Shown: positions 56,826 to 64,000 of the stretch, one piece after another | Layout of the letters: every line of letters starts with the position of its first letter | Position numbering within the stretch: the first letter of the stretch is position 1 | Assembly (NCBI GenBank): GCA_910589485.1 | Contig: CAJUSW010000009.1 | Coordinates: forward strand, 112,718-176,717 | Length of the DNA stretch: 64,000 nt | Reading direction: 5' to 3' | Source of the DNA: an uncultured Duncaniella sp. | Lineage (GTDB): Bacteria; Bacteroidota; Bacteroidia; Bacteroidales; Muribaculaceae | The notes under the pieces: generated by a model | Seen by the model: the letters and a program-made list of their open reading frames with translations, nothing else | What the model was told of the DNA's origin: nothing | The model's database searches: none | Translations under genes and position numbers: made by a program

Positions 56826-58268
56826 TTAAAAAGAATCAGATTGCAAAATTTGATAATCCAAATCATGAATACCATGGTTAGCGTACCATCTCTCTCGAGT
56901 GAAACGTTTATAAGCATCGACAGATGCATCATATATTGGTTTCTGCAACAATAAATTCTCTACAACTTGTGACAAAATGTGCTGATAATGAGACTTTTCG
57001 GCCAACATGTCAAAATACGCGCAGGCATCAAAACGGAAGTCAAGCAACTCTATATAGAGGGTCAAAAATTCTCTACACAGAGTAGGAAAACGATCAAGTA
57101 TTAGGTTTAAAGGCAGGCCTTTCAGGAAGTTACGACGGGCAAGAGAGTACACTTTATACTCAGATCTGACAAAGAAAAATTCAGAACTTAGACGATTAAA
57201 AGAGGACAGGGAGACAGCCTCATGTAAAAAGACACCATCTATCTGATAGTTCCAAAAATCTTGAACTTTAATGGCAACATCTGTAAAATACTTATCCATA
57301 GGCAAATAATCGTTACGCCTAACGGTATATAATAGCTCATGTAGCGCGACATGAAGTTCAACAAACCTCTTATACTTGTTGATAAGTTTCTGAGAGATGA
57401 AATCTTTTAAAGATCCGTGGATCTTTTCACGGAGGTACCGGGGAAGAAACACCTTTTCAACTTTACCCATAGACTGGAAAGAGACATAAGGATAATCAGC
57501 ATCAATTATATTCTTAAGATCAGCGAGTTCCAAAAAGCGGGAGCCAATACCACCTTCACGGCGGGGGCCATGCCAAAAATTAGGGTTCTTACCTTCGGGG
57601 ACGTTAACGTAAACATCCTTGGAAACATACTTAGAGACATAACGGAGAGCGCCGAGAGACCAACAGCGTTTAGTGTGCACGTAGCCAAAGGGCCAACAAC
57701 GTTGCACTATATCATGAAATGAAATGAACTTATGAAAATCGTTAAAGTCAAGACCGAACACTACACAATGGTAATGAGCGCGACCCATTTCGGGGGAATA
57801 TTCCGAAAAAGTTATAATGCGCCAGTCGTTAGGTAAATCGTGATGGCGGAAATAGTCATGCAATCTACGATGAAATTTGCATATATGATCCTTACAAACT
57901 CCATCGGGAGGGAGATGACAAGGGGCATAAGACAAACGTACCATAATAGGGGGAATATCACCGTAATACATCTGCTCAAGCATCATCCGGGAACGGAGTT
58001 CACTACAACGGTGATCGTGACACTCAGTACACTTACCACAACAAACAGGCATAAAGAGAGGACAAACCTCACCAGTAGCAGTCCTGACAGCATAATAATC
58101 GGAACAGCGATCAACGGGGACGGATTTAGCATCAACAAAAACAGGATTGAAAACCCCGGGATAAATCTGTTGACAACGGACTTCTGATCCATCCATGATA
58201 TATAGATCATAAAAGGATCGATTACGAATGAACTCAGGGTTCATGATAAGTTTGGGGGAAAGGCACAT
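56826..58268 (-). CDS. Microvirus replication initiator VP4 (HUH endonuclease)
   Basis: Nicks the double-stranded replicative form to start rolling-circle replication. 480 residues starting MCLSPKLIMNP, the usual start of microvirus Rep proteins. A cysteine cluster (CCGKCTECHDHRC, 76-88) precedes the HUH motif His165-Tyr-His167 (GRAHYHCVVFG) and the tyrosine motif with Tyr210 and Tyr214 (RYVSKYVSKD). The C-terminal third is less conserved. It is the last complete gene of the prophage before the peptidase. Confidence 0.93.
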   Translation of the reverse strand: MCLSPKLIMNPEFIRNRSFYDLYIMDGSEVRCQQIYPGVFNPVFVDAKSVPVDRCSDYYAVRTATGEVCPLFMPVCCGKCTECHDHRCSELRSRMMLEQMYYGDIPPIMVRLSYAPCHLPPDGVCKDHICKFHRRLHDYFRHHDLPNDWRIITFSEYSPEMGRAHYHCVVFGLDFNDFHKFISFHDIVQRCWPFGYVHTKRCWSLGALRYVSKYVSKDVYVNVPEGKNPNFWHGPRREGGIGSRFLELADLKNIIDADYPYVSFQSMGKVEKVFLPRYLREKIHGSLKDFISQKLINKYKRFVELHVALHELLYTVRRNDYLPMDKYFTDVAIKVQDFWNYQIDGVFLHEAVSLSSFNRLSSEFFFVRSEYKVYSLARRNFLKGLPLNLILDRFPTLCREFLTLYIELLDFRFDACAYFDMLAEKSHYQHILSQVVENLLLQKPIYDASVDAYKRFTRERWYANHGIHDLDYQILQSDSF

Positions 58269-58365
58269 TGCTTAGAAGCTATAAGGTAAGTAAATTTTCC
58301 CGTAACGTAGCGATCGAGAAATGTTAATTCGCTAGTTACTCAATTAAGAGCGAGTATCACTGAGA

Positions 58366-58385
58366 GCAGGGACAAAAGTCCCTGC
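58366..58385 (-). other. Hairpin between VP2 and VP4
   Basis: GCAGGGAC-AAAA-GTCCCTGC, a perfect 8-bp stem with a 4-base loop, in the 121-bp gap between the two genes. It may be a transcription terminator for the capsid genes or part of the replication or packaging origin of the single-stranded genome. No T run follows on the minus strand. Confidence 0.55.
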
Positions 58386-58389
58386 TACC

Positions 58390-59493
58390 CTAATTGCGTT
58401 GTTTTGCCTGCCTACGCATGCTACCAGAAGGCTTACCAGTAAGACGGCGGGCTTTATTATCGATATAATCAAGTAAAGATCCAATAAAGGGAACTGCTTT
58501 ATTAGCATATTCCTGATCATTCTTCACATCGGCAAAGTCTTTACCAGAAGTCAAATTGAGCTTTAATTTACCATCCTCGACAGTCAAAAGATCAGAGTCA
58601 AAGCCACTGGAAATGGAATCGACAGTGAGGCCAAGCAATTCAACAGGAAGTTTCTTTAAAATAGCCTCAGACTGCTGACGGGCAAGATCGGCACTGGCAT
58701 AATTATGAACTATCTCTGATTGTAATTTAGCTACAGTATGTTTATAGATGTCAGAGTCATAATAAGCCGCAATCCATTCACGAACTGTCTTGGCATCGAT
58801 ATTGGCGATCTCGGCTTTAGTCTTATCGATAGTAGACTGCAAGACATCGATCTCTTTCTCATATTTTTGAGTTAATACACGTAACTGAGCCTTTTGAGCA
58901 TCAGTGAAAGAGGAAGCAGAGTCATTGTAAACAATAGTCGAATTATTAAGATCCAATTTAGACTGATTAAGAGCATCGGCAAACTTGGCATCGGAGGCAA
59001 GAATATCATTGGTAAAATCCTGACCACGGGACTGAGAACGTATATACTCAATCTCCGCGCGTTGCTTCTCATAATTGAGAGCGCGGTCAAAAACATCACC
59101 CATGGTATGGGGCTGATAAACGGGAGATCCGGAACCGGAAGAGCTCGCGGAATTGGTAGAGGGAGTAGCGGTGGCCATATTGGACAACTCACCATAGGCG
59201 AGGTTCGGATTTAATCCGGCAGCTGTTAAACGCTTCATAGCGTTGGAGGGATCATTATACTCATTCTGACGGTTCCATTGCTCGACTTGAAAATCGCGGG
59301 CTATCTGAGATTGCTCGGCATTAAATTGACGGGTCTTTTCATTCTCGGAGGCAACGAAATCACGGTTATGGGCATCGGCCTTGGATTGGGCATTAGCCTG
59401 AACAGCAGAAGAGACTCCACCGGAGATAAGATCAACGGCAGTGCCTATCGGATTAGTGAATGCTTTAAAAGCGGACTTTAAAAAATTTCCCAT
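58390..59493 (-). CDS. Microvirus DNA pilot protein VP2
   Basis: Minor capsid protein that escorts the genome into the cell. 367 residues: N-terminal glycine- and alanine-rich membrane-active segment (GTAVDLISGGVSSAV), a region rich in Q, N and E predicted as coiled coil, the hallmark NDPSNAMKRLTAAGLNPNL motif (about 81-99), a Ser/Thr/Gly-rich linker, and a long C-terminal helix region. The order VP1, small protein, VP2, VP4 is that of Bacteroidetes microviruses. Confidence 0.9.
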   Translation of the reverse strand: MGNFLKSAFKAFTNPIGTAVDLISGGVSSAVQANAQSKADAHNRDFVASENEKTRQFNAEQSQIARDFQVEQWNRQNEYNDPSNAMKRLTAAGLNPNLAYGELSNMATATPSTNSASSSGSGSPVYQPHTMGDVFDRALNYEKQRAEIEYIRSQSRGQDFTNDILASDAKFADALNQSKLDLNNSTIVYNDSASSFTDAQKAQLRVLTQKYEKEIDVLQSTIDKTKAEIANIDAKTVREWIAAYYDSDIYKHTVAKLQSEIVHNYASADLARQQSEAILKKLPVELLGLTVDSISSGFDSDLLTVEDGKLKLNLTSGKDFADVKNDQEYANKAVPFIGSLLDYIDNKARRLTGKPSGSMRRQAKQRN

Positions 59494-59625
59494 AGATATA
59501 AATGTTTAAAGTGGCACCCAAGGAGGGGAACTCCTCAGGCGCCGGACGGGCTGACTTTTAAGGGGCAGGCTCGGCTTGAGGCCTCACCGACGCACTGGAT
59601 TAACACTAAGGTGCTATCCGCTACG

Positions 59626-59640
59626 GGGGGCTACGCCCCC
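59626..59640 (-). other. GC-rich hairpin in the longest phage gap
   Basis: GGGGGC-TAC-GCCCCC, a 6-bp stem with a 3-base loop, in the 174-bp gap 59494-59667, the longest stretch of the phage without a gene. The gap is GC-rich and holds other small palindromes (GAGGCCTC). It is a candidate origin or packaging signal; a terminator is the alternative. Confidence 0.5.
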
Positions 59641-59667
59641 GGTCCCCCCATGAGCTAACGCGGGTAC

Positions 59668-59979
59668 TTATCCATAGACGGCCTTATCATTCTTATGGGC
59701 ATCGATGATACGTTTGCGGGCGGTGCGCTGGGCTTCCCAGACGGCAACAGCGTCGACACCTCGTTTCAACTCGATGGGGACATCATAAGAGGGATTATCG
59801 AAACCATCAAAGAACATCGAATCAGTGGTGGCAGAATTGACAGCGAATCCACGTTCGGTAGCGGAGGCAACCTGAGCGGGAGTATAGGAAAGGCCGGAGA
59901 TTACTTTACAGTTCTCGGAGGGCTGGGTAACGACAAGCGGAAAACCACGTTGTGAGAGTCTACGTATTTTAGCGTTCAT
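59668..59979 (-). CDS. Small microvirus protein, possibly internal scaffolding
   Basis: 103 residues, starting at an ATG that overlaps the VP1 stop (TAATG), so it is translationally coupled to the capsid gene. The C-terminal part (DVPIELKRGVDAVAVWEAQRTARK) is amphipathic and charged. Position after VP1 resembles small scaffolding-type genes in related phages, but there is no clear motif for VP3. Function not proven. Confidence 0.6.
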   Translation of the reverse strand: MNAKIRRLSQRGFPLVVTQPSENCKVISGLSYTPAQVASATERGFAVNSATTDSMFFDGFDNPSYDVPIELKRGVDAVAVWEAQRTARKRIIDAHKNDKAVYG

Positions 59980-62054
59980 TATAAATCGGCTTCAAGGAGT
60001 GGGACACCATACATAGGGATTGGACGTTTAGCGGAAACGTCAAAATAGACCTGACCAAGGATCTTATCTGTATCAGTCGTGACACTGAAAACATGATTGA
60101 GATCATCAGGACGGATCGTAGTGAAATCTTTACCGAGTAGGGGAGTAGTGGCAAAGACGCGGGACAGTACAAAATCACGGAGGGAGGTACGGAAATCGCC
60201 GTGTACTTCATCAACAGAGGCGAGATAGTCGTACCATGGACGTTGATAACCGAAAGTTTGGTTCAACTTATTCTCGACAGTAGCCTGAATGGGAGCTACC
60301 TCAGAGTTAAGCACGGGTTGGAGACCGATATGACCAAACTCCGGAAAGAAGTAGTCAAAGGCAGATGTTTTAACGAAATGTTTAGGCAACAACTGACTAT
60401 AGACAGGAACGGGGACAACAGAGAGGACACCGATAATGAATCCATGCTCATCACAGTAAGTGGATACATCATGCTTGGAAGATCCGAGGGCGTAAGCCTG
60501 ACCGGCATAAGATCCGAGAGGGGAGTCGACGGAATCGGAGCCAGTCTGATTGACGGTATTTATCTGAACAGGCTCGGAAACACCTCCGATAAATTCAGGC
60601 ATGTCAAGTTCAGCCAACTTGACATCGACATCGAAGTGAGACTTTATCTGATCCTTATACTTGAGTCCGCGACGGATGTTAGTTTCCTTCCAACGCTGGA
60701 AAGCATTAACATTGCGGAAATCGTTGATCGAAATACCGGAAGTGGCATAATTAACAAGCGAACGGGTAACAGCGGTAGGCAGGTTCTCAGTGACCTTAAA
60801 TCCGGTAATGGTATCGGCATCATCAGCGGTAGTGGCCTGCACCTGATAACGGGTACCATCGGCAGGATCCTCGAGAGTCATAACTCCGGTAGAGGAGATA
60901 CCAACGAGGGGGGCACTACCTTGTTGAGGAGACGGTACACAGGTAGTAAGGAAATCTTGTTCCCAGTTCCTATAGTAGAGGGGATACTCATGCCAATCAG
61001 GTCCACCATCAGTAGAACGGAGATAAGTATTGTATACAGGCTGACCATCAACAAGACGGGGATTGTTACGATCATCACGATAGAATGAATTATAGATGGA
61101 CTCATAAGCACGGAACGGAAGAGCGGAAAGACGGATACCATCTGTACCGAACACCTTGTCTTTATACTGAGACTCGGAGAGATCCTGAATTGATCCAGAC
61201 GGAAAAGAACTCAACAGAGAGAATGTAAAATCCTCACCTATTGTATAATTAGATGCCGAAGAGGGAGGGGCAAAACGGAAAGCGGGGATATAACGTTGTG
61301 ATCCGGAAGTAAAAGACCAAGAAACATCCTCAGGCATGGTATAATCAGTAGTGCCATCGACATTGCGCATAGCCACAGAACGGACAGAGACAAAATCGAA
61401 AGATCCGAGGGCATTAGGCTCAAGATAACCGACTTCAAGATAAACATGATCGCTCTCCTCTAAATCAGCATCAAAAGCAACCCTTAGAGGAGAAAGAGTA
61501 GCGACATAGGGATTATCCGTCTTATAAATTCCACTCGGGTTATCATCACCATTAGTGAGTGTAACAATTAAGCGGAGAGGCAAATTAGAGGCGGGATCAA
61601 CAAAGAACCGTTTAGAGTTGGAATCGAAAACAGTTATTGAATTCTGTTTAACAGAAGCAGAATACTCACCACTGTTACCAATGACAGTAGTGGGGACACC
61701 GAAATAATCAGCAAGAGAGCCAGTCCGTACATCGGGTTTAGCGAGGAACGGGCTGACAAGACCGGAAGTCACACCTGTGATAAAATCCGGAAAACTCTTC
61801 CAAAGGTTTCGATTTCTCACGTAGAAGTAATGTAAATCCACTCTCATCTTAGTTTGGAGCGGGAAATAAGTCGGCATAAATCTAAGACCGAACGTTGTAC
61901 GGATACGGAAGGAATCTCCAGGGAGAACCTCCTTACAGAATACCGGATAAAGACCGCCGAACTTAAACGTAGCGTTCGTTTGGAATGAAAGGTCGAACGT
62001 GTTACGCTTAACACGGTTAGGTCTACCGTTATTCTTTCCAAAAACAGTAGACAT
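59979..62054 (-). CDS. Microvirus major capsid protein VP1
   Basis: 691 residues, within the usual range for Bacteroidetes microviruses and larger than the PhiX174 F protein. The N-terminus has the family hallmark RNTFDLSFQTNATFKFGGLYPVFCKEVLPGDSF in parts (RNTFDLS, LYPVFCKEVLPGD). The centre holds long loops (about 150-420) that form the spike-like surface insertion, and the C-terminus has FGYQRPWYDYLASVDEVHGDF, another conserved block. The frame is open throughout. Confidence 0.95.
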   Translation of the reverse strand: MSTVFGKNNGRPNRVKRNTFDLSFQTNATFKFGGLYPVFCKEVLPGDSFRIRTTFGLRFMPTYFPLQTKMRVDLHYFYVRNRNLWKSFPDFITGVTSGLVSPFLAKPDVRTGSLADYFGVPTTVIGNSGEYSASVKQNSITVFDSNSKRFFVDPASNLPLRLIVTLTNGDDNPSGIYKTDNPYVATLSPLRVAFDADLEESDHVYLEVGYLEPNALGSFDFVSVRSVAMRNVDGTTDYTMPEDVSWSFTSGSQRYIPAFRFAPPSSASNYTIGEDFTFSLLSSFPSGSIQDLSESQYKDKVFGTDGIRLSALPFRAYESIYNSFYRDDRNNPRLVDGQPVYNTYLRSTDGGPDWHEYPLYYRNWEQDFLTTCVPSPQQGSAPLVGISSTGVMTLEDPADGTRYQVQATTADDADTITGFKVTENLPTAVTRSLVNYATSGISINDFRNVNAFQRWKETNIRRGLKYKDQIKSHFDVDVKLAELDMPEFIGGVSEPVQINTVNQTGSDSVDSPLGSYAGQAYALGSSKHDVSTYCDEHGFIIGVLSVVPVPVYSQLLPKHFVKTSAFDYFFPEFGHIGLQPVLNSEVAPIQATVENKLNQTFGYQRPWYDYLASVDEVHGDFRTSLRDFVLSRVFATTPLLGKDFTTIRPDDLNHVFSVTTDTDKILGQVYFDVSAKRPIPMYGVPLLEADL

Positions 62055-62105
62055 AAATAAATATTTAGGTAATGGGTAATGTTACGGCTGAGGAGAGAGG
62101 GAGGA

Positions 62106-62258
62106 CTAAGCTAACAACTTAGTGAGGATACGGTCAATGGTACGGACTTTACGGCGGATCTCGTTAATGGTGATATCGCCATTGGCTACGTGGAGATCAA
62201 GTTCTCCAACGATCTGCAAAGCGCGGATCAATTCACGCTGATGGGAATCGTCATTCAT
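62106..62258 (-). CDS. Small phage protein of 50 residues
   Basis: The minus strand has an ATG at 62258 and a TAG at 62106 with an open frame of 50 codons: MNDDSHQRELIRALQIVGEL near the start and INEIRRKVRTIDRILTKLLA at the end. It is charged and helical by pattern. It lies between the M15 3' part and VP1, with the VP1 start 52 bases after its stop. The tight packing of microvirus genomes and codon use like its neighbours support it. Function unknown; DNA binding or control of lysis are possible. Confidence 0.55.
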   Translation of the reverse strand: MNDDSHQRELIRALQIVGELDLHVANGDITINEIRRKVRTIDRILTKLLA

Positions 62259-62312
62259 ATTGCGGAAGCCGTAAGCGCTCCGGCAAGAGCGGTGATGAAA
62301 TACGATAAGGTC

Positions 62313-62495
62313 TTAAAAAGAACCGATAACAATTTCTGTTTCATAGGCACGTGGATGATGAGTGTTAAAGAAATTTTGTAAAAAGGTCTCTGTGAAATCG
62401 CAATGAAAATAACCGCGATCCTTATAATTATTAATGTAACGAGCGTATGGTTTTACAAATTCATATATTTGCCCATAATTGGTATTATGTAAAAT
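62313..62495 (-). pseudogene. M15 peptidase, 3' part at the right prophage end
   Basis: On the minus strand, from the dif-like site inward, an open frame of 59 further codons in phase with the 5' part at 56812 ends in TAA at 62313-62315. It encodes TNYGQIYEFVKPYARYI and the motif KDRGYFHCDF, whose His (residue 123 of the joined protein) fits the third zinc ligand of M15 peptidases. No start codon lies upstream in the integrated state; a TGA precedes it on the host side. It can only be expressed when the ends are joined. Confidence 0.82.
62468..62495 (+). repeat. Right dif-like attachment site (attR)
   Basis: XerC-type arm TTTGCCCATAA, spacer TTGGTA, XerD-type arm TTATGTAAAAT. The XerD arm closely matches known dif sites (TTATGTTAAAT in E. 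coli) and is probably the host half. The original chromosomal dif would then have been TTTTCCCATAA, TTGGTA, TTATGTAAAAT. Confidence 0.88.
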
Positions 62496-63107
62496 AAAGA
62501 ATCACATTTTATCAGCCATGCGAATTCTCCCACAAATATAAATAATATGGCAAAATCAGACTTAAGCAAACCTCCCCACCCGTCCACAATCTCAATCTCC
62601 TCGAATTAAACGAACCATGTGTCTCACATAATTCCCGCGCTCCCAATATAATTGGTAAAACCCGCCAAGCCACGGAGCGTCAATGAAATCGTAGCCTAAA
62701 GTTATGCGTGATGCAAATACCCCGCAGGCCATCCTCCCACTAAGCCTCGAAGAGGCGATGTAATTATAGCCCCACCACGAGGGAACGTGCAAATCGCCCG
62801 TTAGGGCAAGATTTGCGCGTTTCCGAGGCGTGGGGAAAACGAAATCCATACCAAAATGGGCGTCGAAGACGTCCTATAATTCCCCGCGTCCCCCCCTCAC
62901 TAACCTCCTATATTCCACCAATATACTCTTAAAATCCCCACCCCTAATAATCTAATCCCTATACTCTATACTTCCTCCTCTATACTCAAAAATCCCTCTA
63001 TACTTAAAAATAAAAAATCTCTGGCCCTCTGGTCTAAAAATTCCCACCCGATACACGACATTATCGCACCATATCCCCGGTAAAACCAACCTACCTTTGC
63101 CGGTGAT
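62496..63107. other. C-rich gap right of the prophage
   Basis: 612 bases without a well-supported gene. The right half of this gap is almost free of G on the plus strand (line 62881-62940 has 2 G and 28 C) and has repeated CTATACT units at 62957-63010. A minus-strand frame at 62592-62849 (85 residues) is listed separately. A TACCTTTG box at 63092-63099 may be the -7 element of the following gene. Confidence 0.5.
62592..62849 (-). CDS. Possible small hypothetical protein
   Basis: An 85-residue minus-strand frame with an ATG start, varied composition (several Trp, Tyr and Gly: WWGYNYIASSRL, WLGGFYQLYW) and no low-complexity bias. It is the only plausible gene in this gap. No family is recognised, and chance cannot be ruled out in a region of such skewed composition. 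Confidence 0.25.
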   Translation of the reverse strand: MDFVFPTPRKRANLALTGDLHVPSWWGYNYIASSRLSGRMACGVFASRITLGYDFIDAPWLGGFYQLYWERGNYVRHMVRLIRGD

Positions 63108-63872
63108 ATGAAACCAACGAGCCACAAGGTAACCCACCTGACAAAACGAATCCGTCGCCCAGACATCTGGTGCCACTCATTCTCTCGATTTCTCGGCCGG
63201 GAACTAACCCCCGTCGAGAAAAACGTCATATCCCGGCTCGAACGCGCCCGCCGACTCTCCCGCCCCCGCCCAATCGTCATCGTCGACCCCAAAGGCTACG
63301 ACTCAACCGACCTCCTCCGCTCATATCTCGACTACCGACTCGCCACCTCCCCCGACGGCGCAACCGCACTCCTCTACCTCTCACGCGAGGGGAAACAACG
63401 CGAATTCTCGGGCATGTACCCCGAATACACCGGCTACACCCGCCGTCAGGTCAAAACCCTGCACAAACGCATCCGTTACGCCTCCTATTCCCGCCCCGAC
63501 AGCGTCCGCGGTACCTCCCCCGCCTTCATGCTCCTGCTCAACGCACAGGAATACAAAGGCTACTCCCCCATGCAACCCGACCCCGGGAAATTCCTCAGCC
63601 TCTGCTCCGCACTATTCCCATTATTGTGTGGCATAGGCTTCCTTGTCATACACATAAACGTCGACAGGGAACAGATTCCCGCCTTCTTCTACCTCGGCAT
63701 GCAGGGCCACACCACACAGAGGCCCCCGAAACCCGAGCCCCCGGTCGAGACCGCCATCCTCGTCCTCACCGACCCAACGTCCATCCTCCGCTGGAGCCTG
63801 CCCACCCGCGAGGGCCCGCAAGGCCATCCCGCAGACGATGCACCAATCCCCCGCCCACCCATACCCACCTAA
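63108..63872 (+). CDS. Unrecognised protein next to dif
   Basis: A 254-residue plus-strand frame, very rich in C at third positions. The first 200 residues have a normal composition: a basic N-terminus (KVTHLTKRIRRP), a hydrophobic strand followed by a loop (PIVIVDPKGYDSTDLLRSYL), a region TGYTRRQVKTLHKRIRYASYS, RGTSPAFMLLLNAQEYKGY, and a hydrophobic segment FPLLCGIGFLVIHINVD. The last 50 are rich in Pro. The first segments faintly resemble a large-terminase-like or other P-loop ATPase, but no Walker motif is intact. Function not known. Confidence 0.5.
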   Translation: MKPTSHKVTHLTKRIRRPDIWCHSFSRFLGRELTPVEKNVISRLERARRLSRPRPIVIVDPKGYDSTDLLRSYLDYRLATSPDGATALLYLSREGKQREFSGMYPEYTGYTRRQVKTLHKRIRYASYSRPDSVRGTSPAFMLLLNAQEYKGYSPMQPDPGKFLSLCSALFPLLCGIGFLVIHINVDREQIPAFFYLGMQGHTTQRPPKPEPPVETAILVLTDPTSILRWSLPTREGPQGHPADDAPIPRPPIPT

Positions 63873-64000
63873 GCGGAGAGCCGACCTCCGCCGTTCCCCC
63901 CCGGAACCAGCAATAAGGTTACAGAAAATAGCAGAGCACAAAATCGATAGCTCATAAACCTATAAACTTCTAAACCTATAAACTCCCCCACCGATCGGCA
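63873..64000. repeat. Short direct repeats at the right edge
   Basis: After the stop at 63872, AACCTATAAACT-type units recur (ACCTATAAACTT and ACCTATAAACTC at 63957-63988). No gene is seen. Confidence 0.4.

Larger units (their letters stand above)
56509..62495 (-). mobile_element. Integrated microvirus (Bacteroidetes-associated Microviridae prophage)
   Basis: All genes lie on the minus strand: capsid VP1, a small protein, pilot protein VP2, replication protein VP4, then the 5' part of an M15 peptidase; the 3' part of that gene and a 50-residue gene lie at the other end. The ends are 28-bp dif-like sites, so the excised circle would be 5,959 bp, a normal microvirus size. No integrase is encoded; host XerC/XerD are the likely recombinases. 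Proviruses of this kind at dif sites are known in Bacteroidetes. All structural frames are open, so the phage may be functional. Composition is more AT-rich than the host DNA. Confidence 0.92.

Noticed and set aside
60201..61088. 295-residue plus-strand frame inside the capsid gene
   Set aside because: It is antisense to VP1, which has clear family motifs throughout; every other phage gene is on the minus strand.
62190..62381. 63-residue plus-strand frame at the right phage end
   Set aside because: Antisense to the 50-residue gene and to the peptidase 3' part, both of which fit the phage coding strand.
63170..63916. 248-residue plus-strand frame overlapping the gene at 63108
   Set aside because: Translation is almost only Pro, Arg, Thr, His and Leu, the product of reading C-rich DNA in another frame; the 63108 frame has normal composition.

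Overview
The window looks like the chromosome of a gut Bacteroidales bacterium, probably Muribaculaceae-like. This rests on Bacteroidetes-type promoters (TTTG, 19-20 bases, TAnnTTTG), families typical of that phylum (BtuG/DUF5074, DUF6377, DUF4286, PASTA protein beside RluD, short CstA, GH51 with a secretion signal) and a Bacteroidetes-type microvirus prophage. No rRNA, tRNA or CRISPR array was seen.

Layout. 1-5.8 kb, minus strand: partial S9 peptidase lipoprotein, prs, rluD, a PASTA protein and lon. 5.9-12.4 kb, minus: a thiamine operon (thiD, thiS, a TenI/ThiE-like gene, thiE, thiG, thiC, thiH) behind a promoter and TPP riboswitch, with a 339-bp palindromic repeat between thiD and thiS. 12.5-20.4 kb, minus: MATE exporter, OPT transporter, lysA, lysC and a large TPR protein. 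20.5-28.4 kb: VanX-type dipeptidase, carbonic anhydrase, ABC-F protein, umuC, umuD, rsgA, a small lipoprotein and a 7-alpha-HSDH-like dehydrogenase. 28.5-37.1 kb: a GH51 arabinofuranosidase, then a cobalamin-riboswitch operon btuG-btuB-btuF-btuC-btuD that takes vitamin B12 from the cell surface to the cytoplasm. 37.1-45.6 kb: carB, with an attenuator-like leader, divergent from purT; then a DUF6377 regulator, a possible small RNA, folP and cdaA. 45.7-56.2 kb: gyrB, rnr, a second copy of the palindromic repeat, polyprenyl synthase, tatD, an NlpC/P60 hydrolase, cstA, a DUF4286 protein, ruvC and a family-2 glycosyltransferase.

56.5-62.5 kb is a complete microvirus prophage of about 5.96 kb (capsid VP1, small protein, pilot protein VP2, HUH replication protein VP4, M15 peptidase) with no integrase. 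It lies between two 28-bp dif-like sites that match at 26 of 28 positions, so it was probably integrated by host XerC/XerD at the chromosome-dimer resolution site. The attachment site lies inside the peptidase gene. The prophage therefore carries the 5' part of that gene at its left end and the 3' part, with the third predicted zinc ligand, at its right end. Joining the ends in the circular genome restores a 152-residue reading frame. Integration would thus switch off the presumed lysis enzyme and excision would switch it on.

To the right of the prophage (62.5-64 kb) the plus strand becomes extremely C-rich and carries one unrecognised gene. The dif site and the change in strand composition suggest the window contains the replication terminus.
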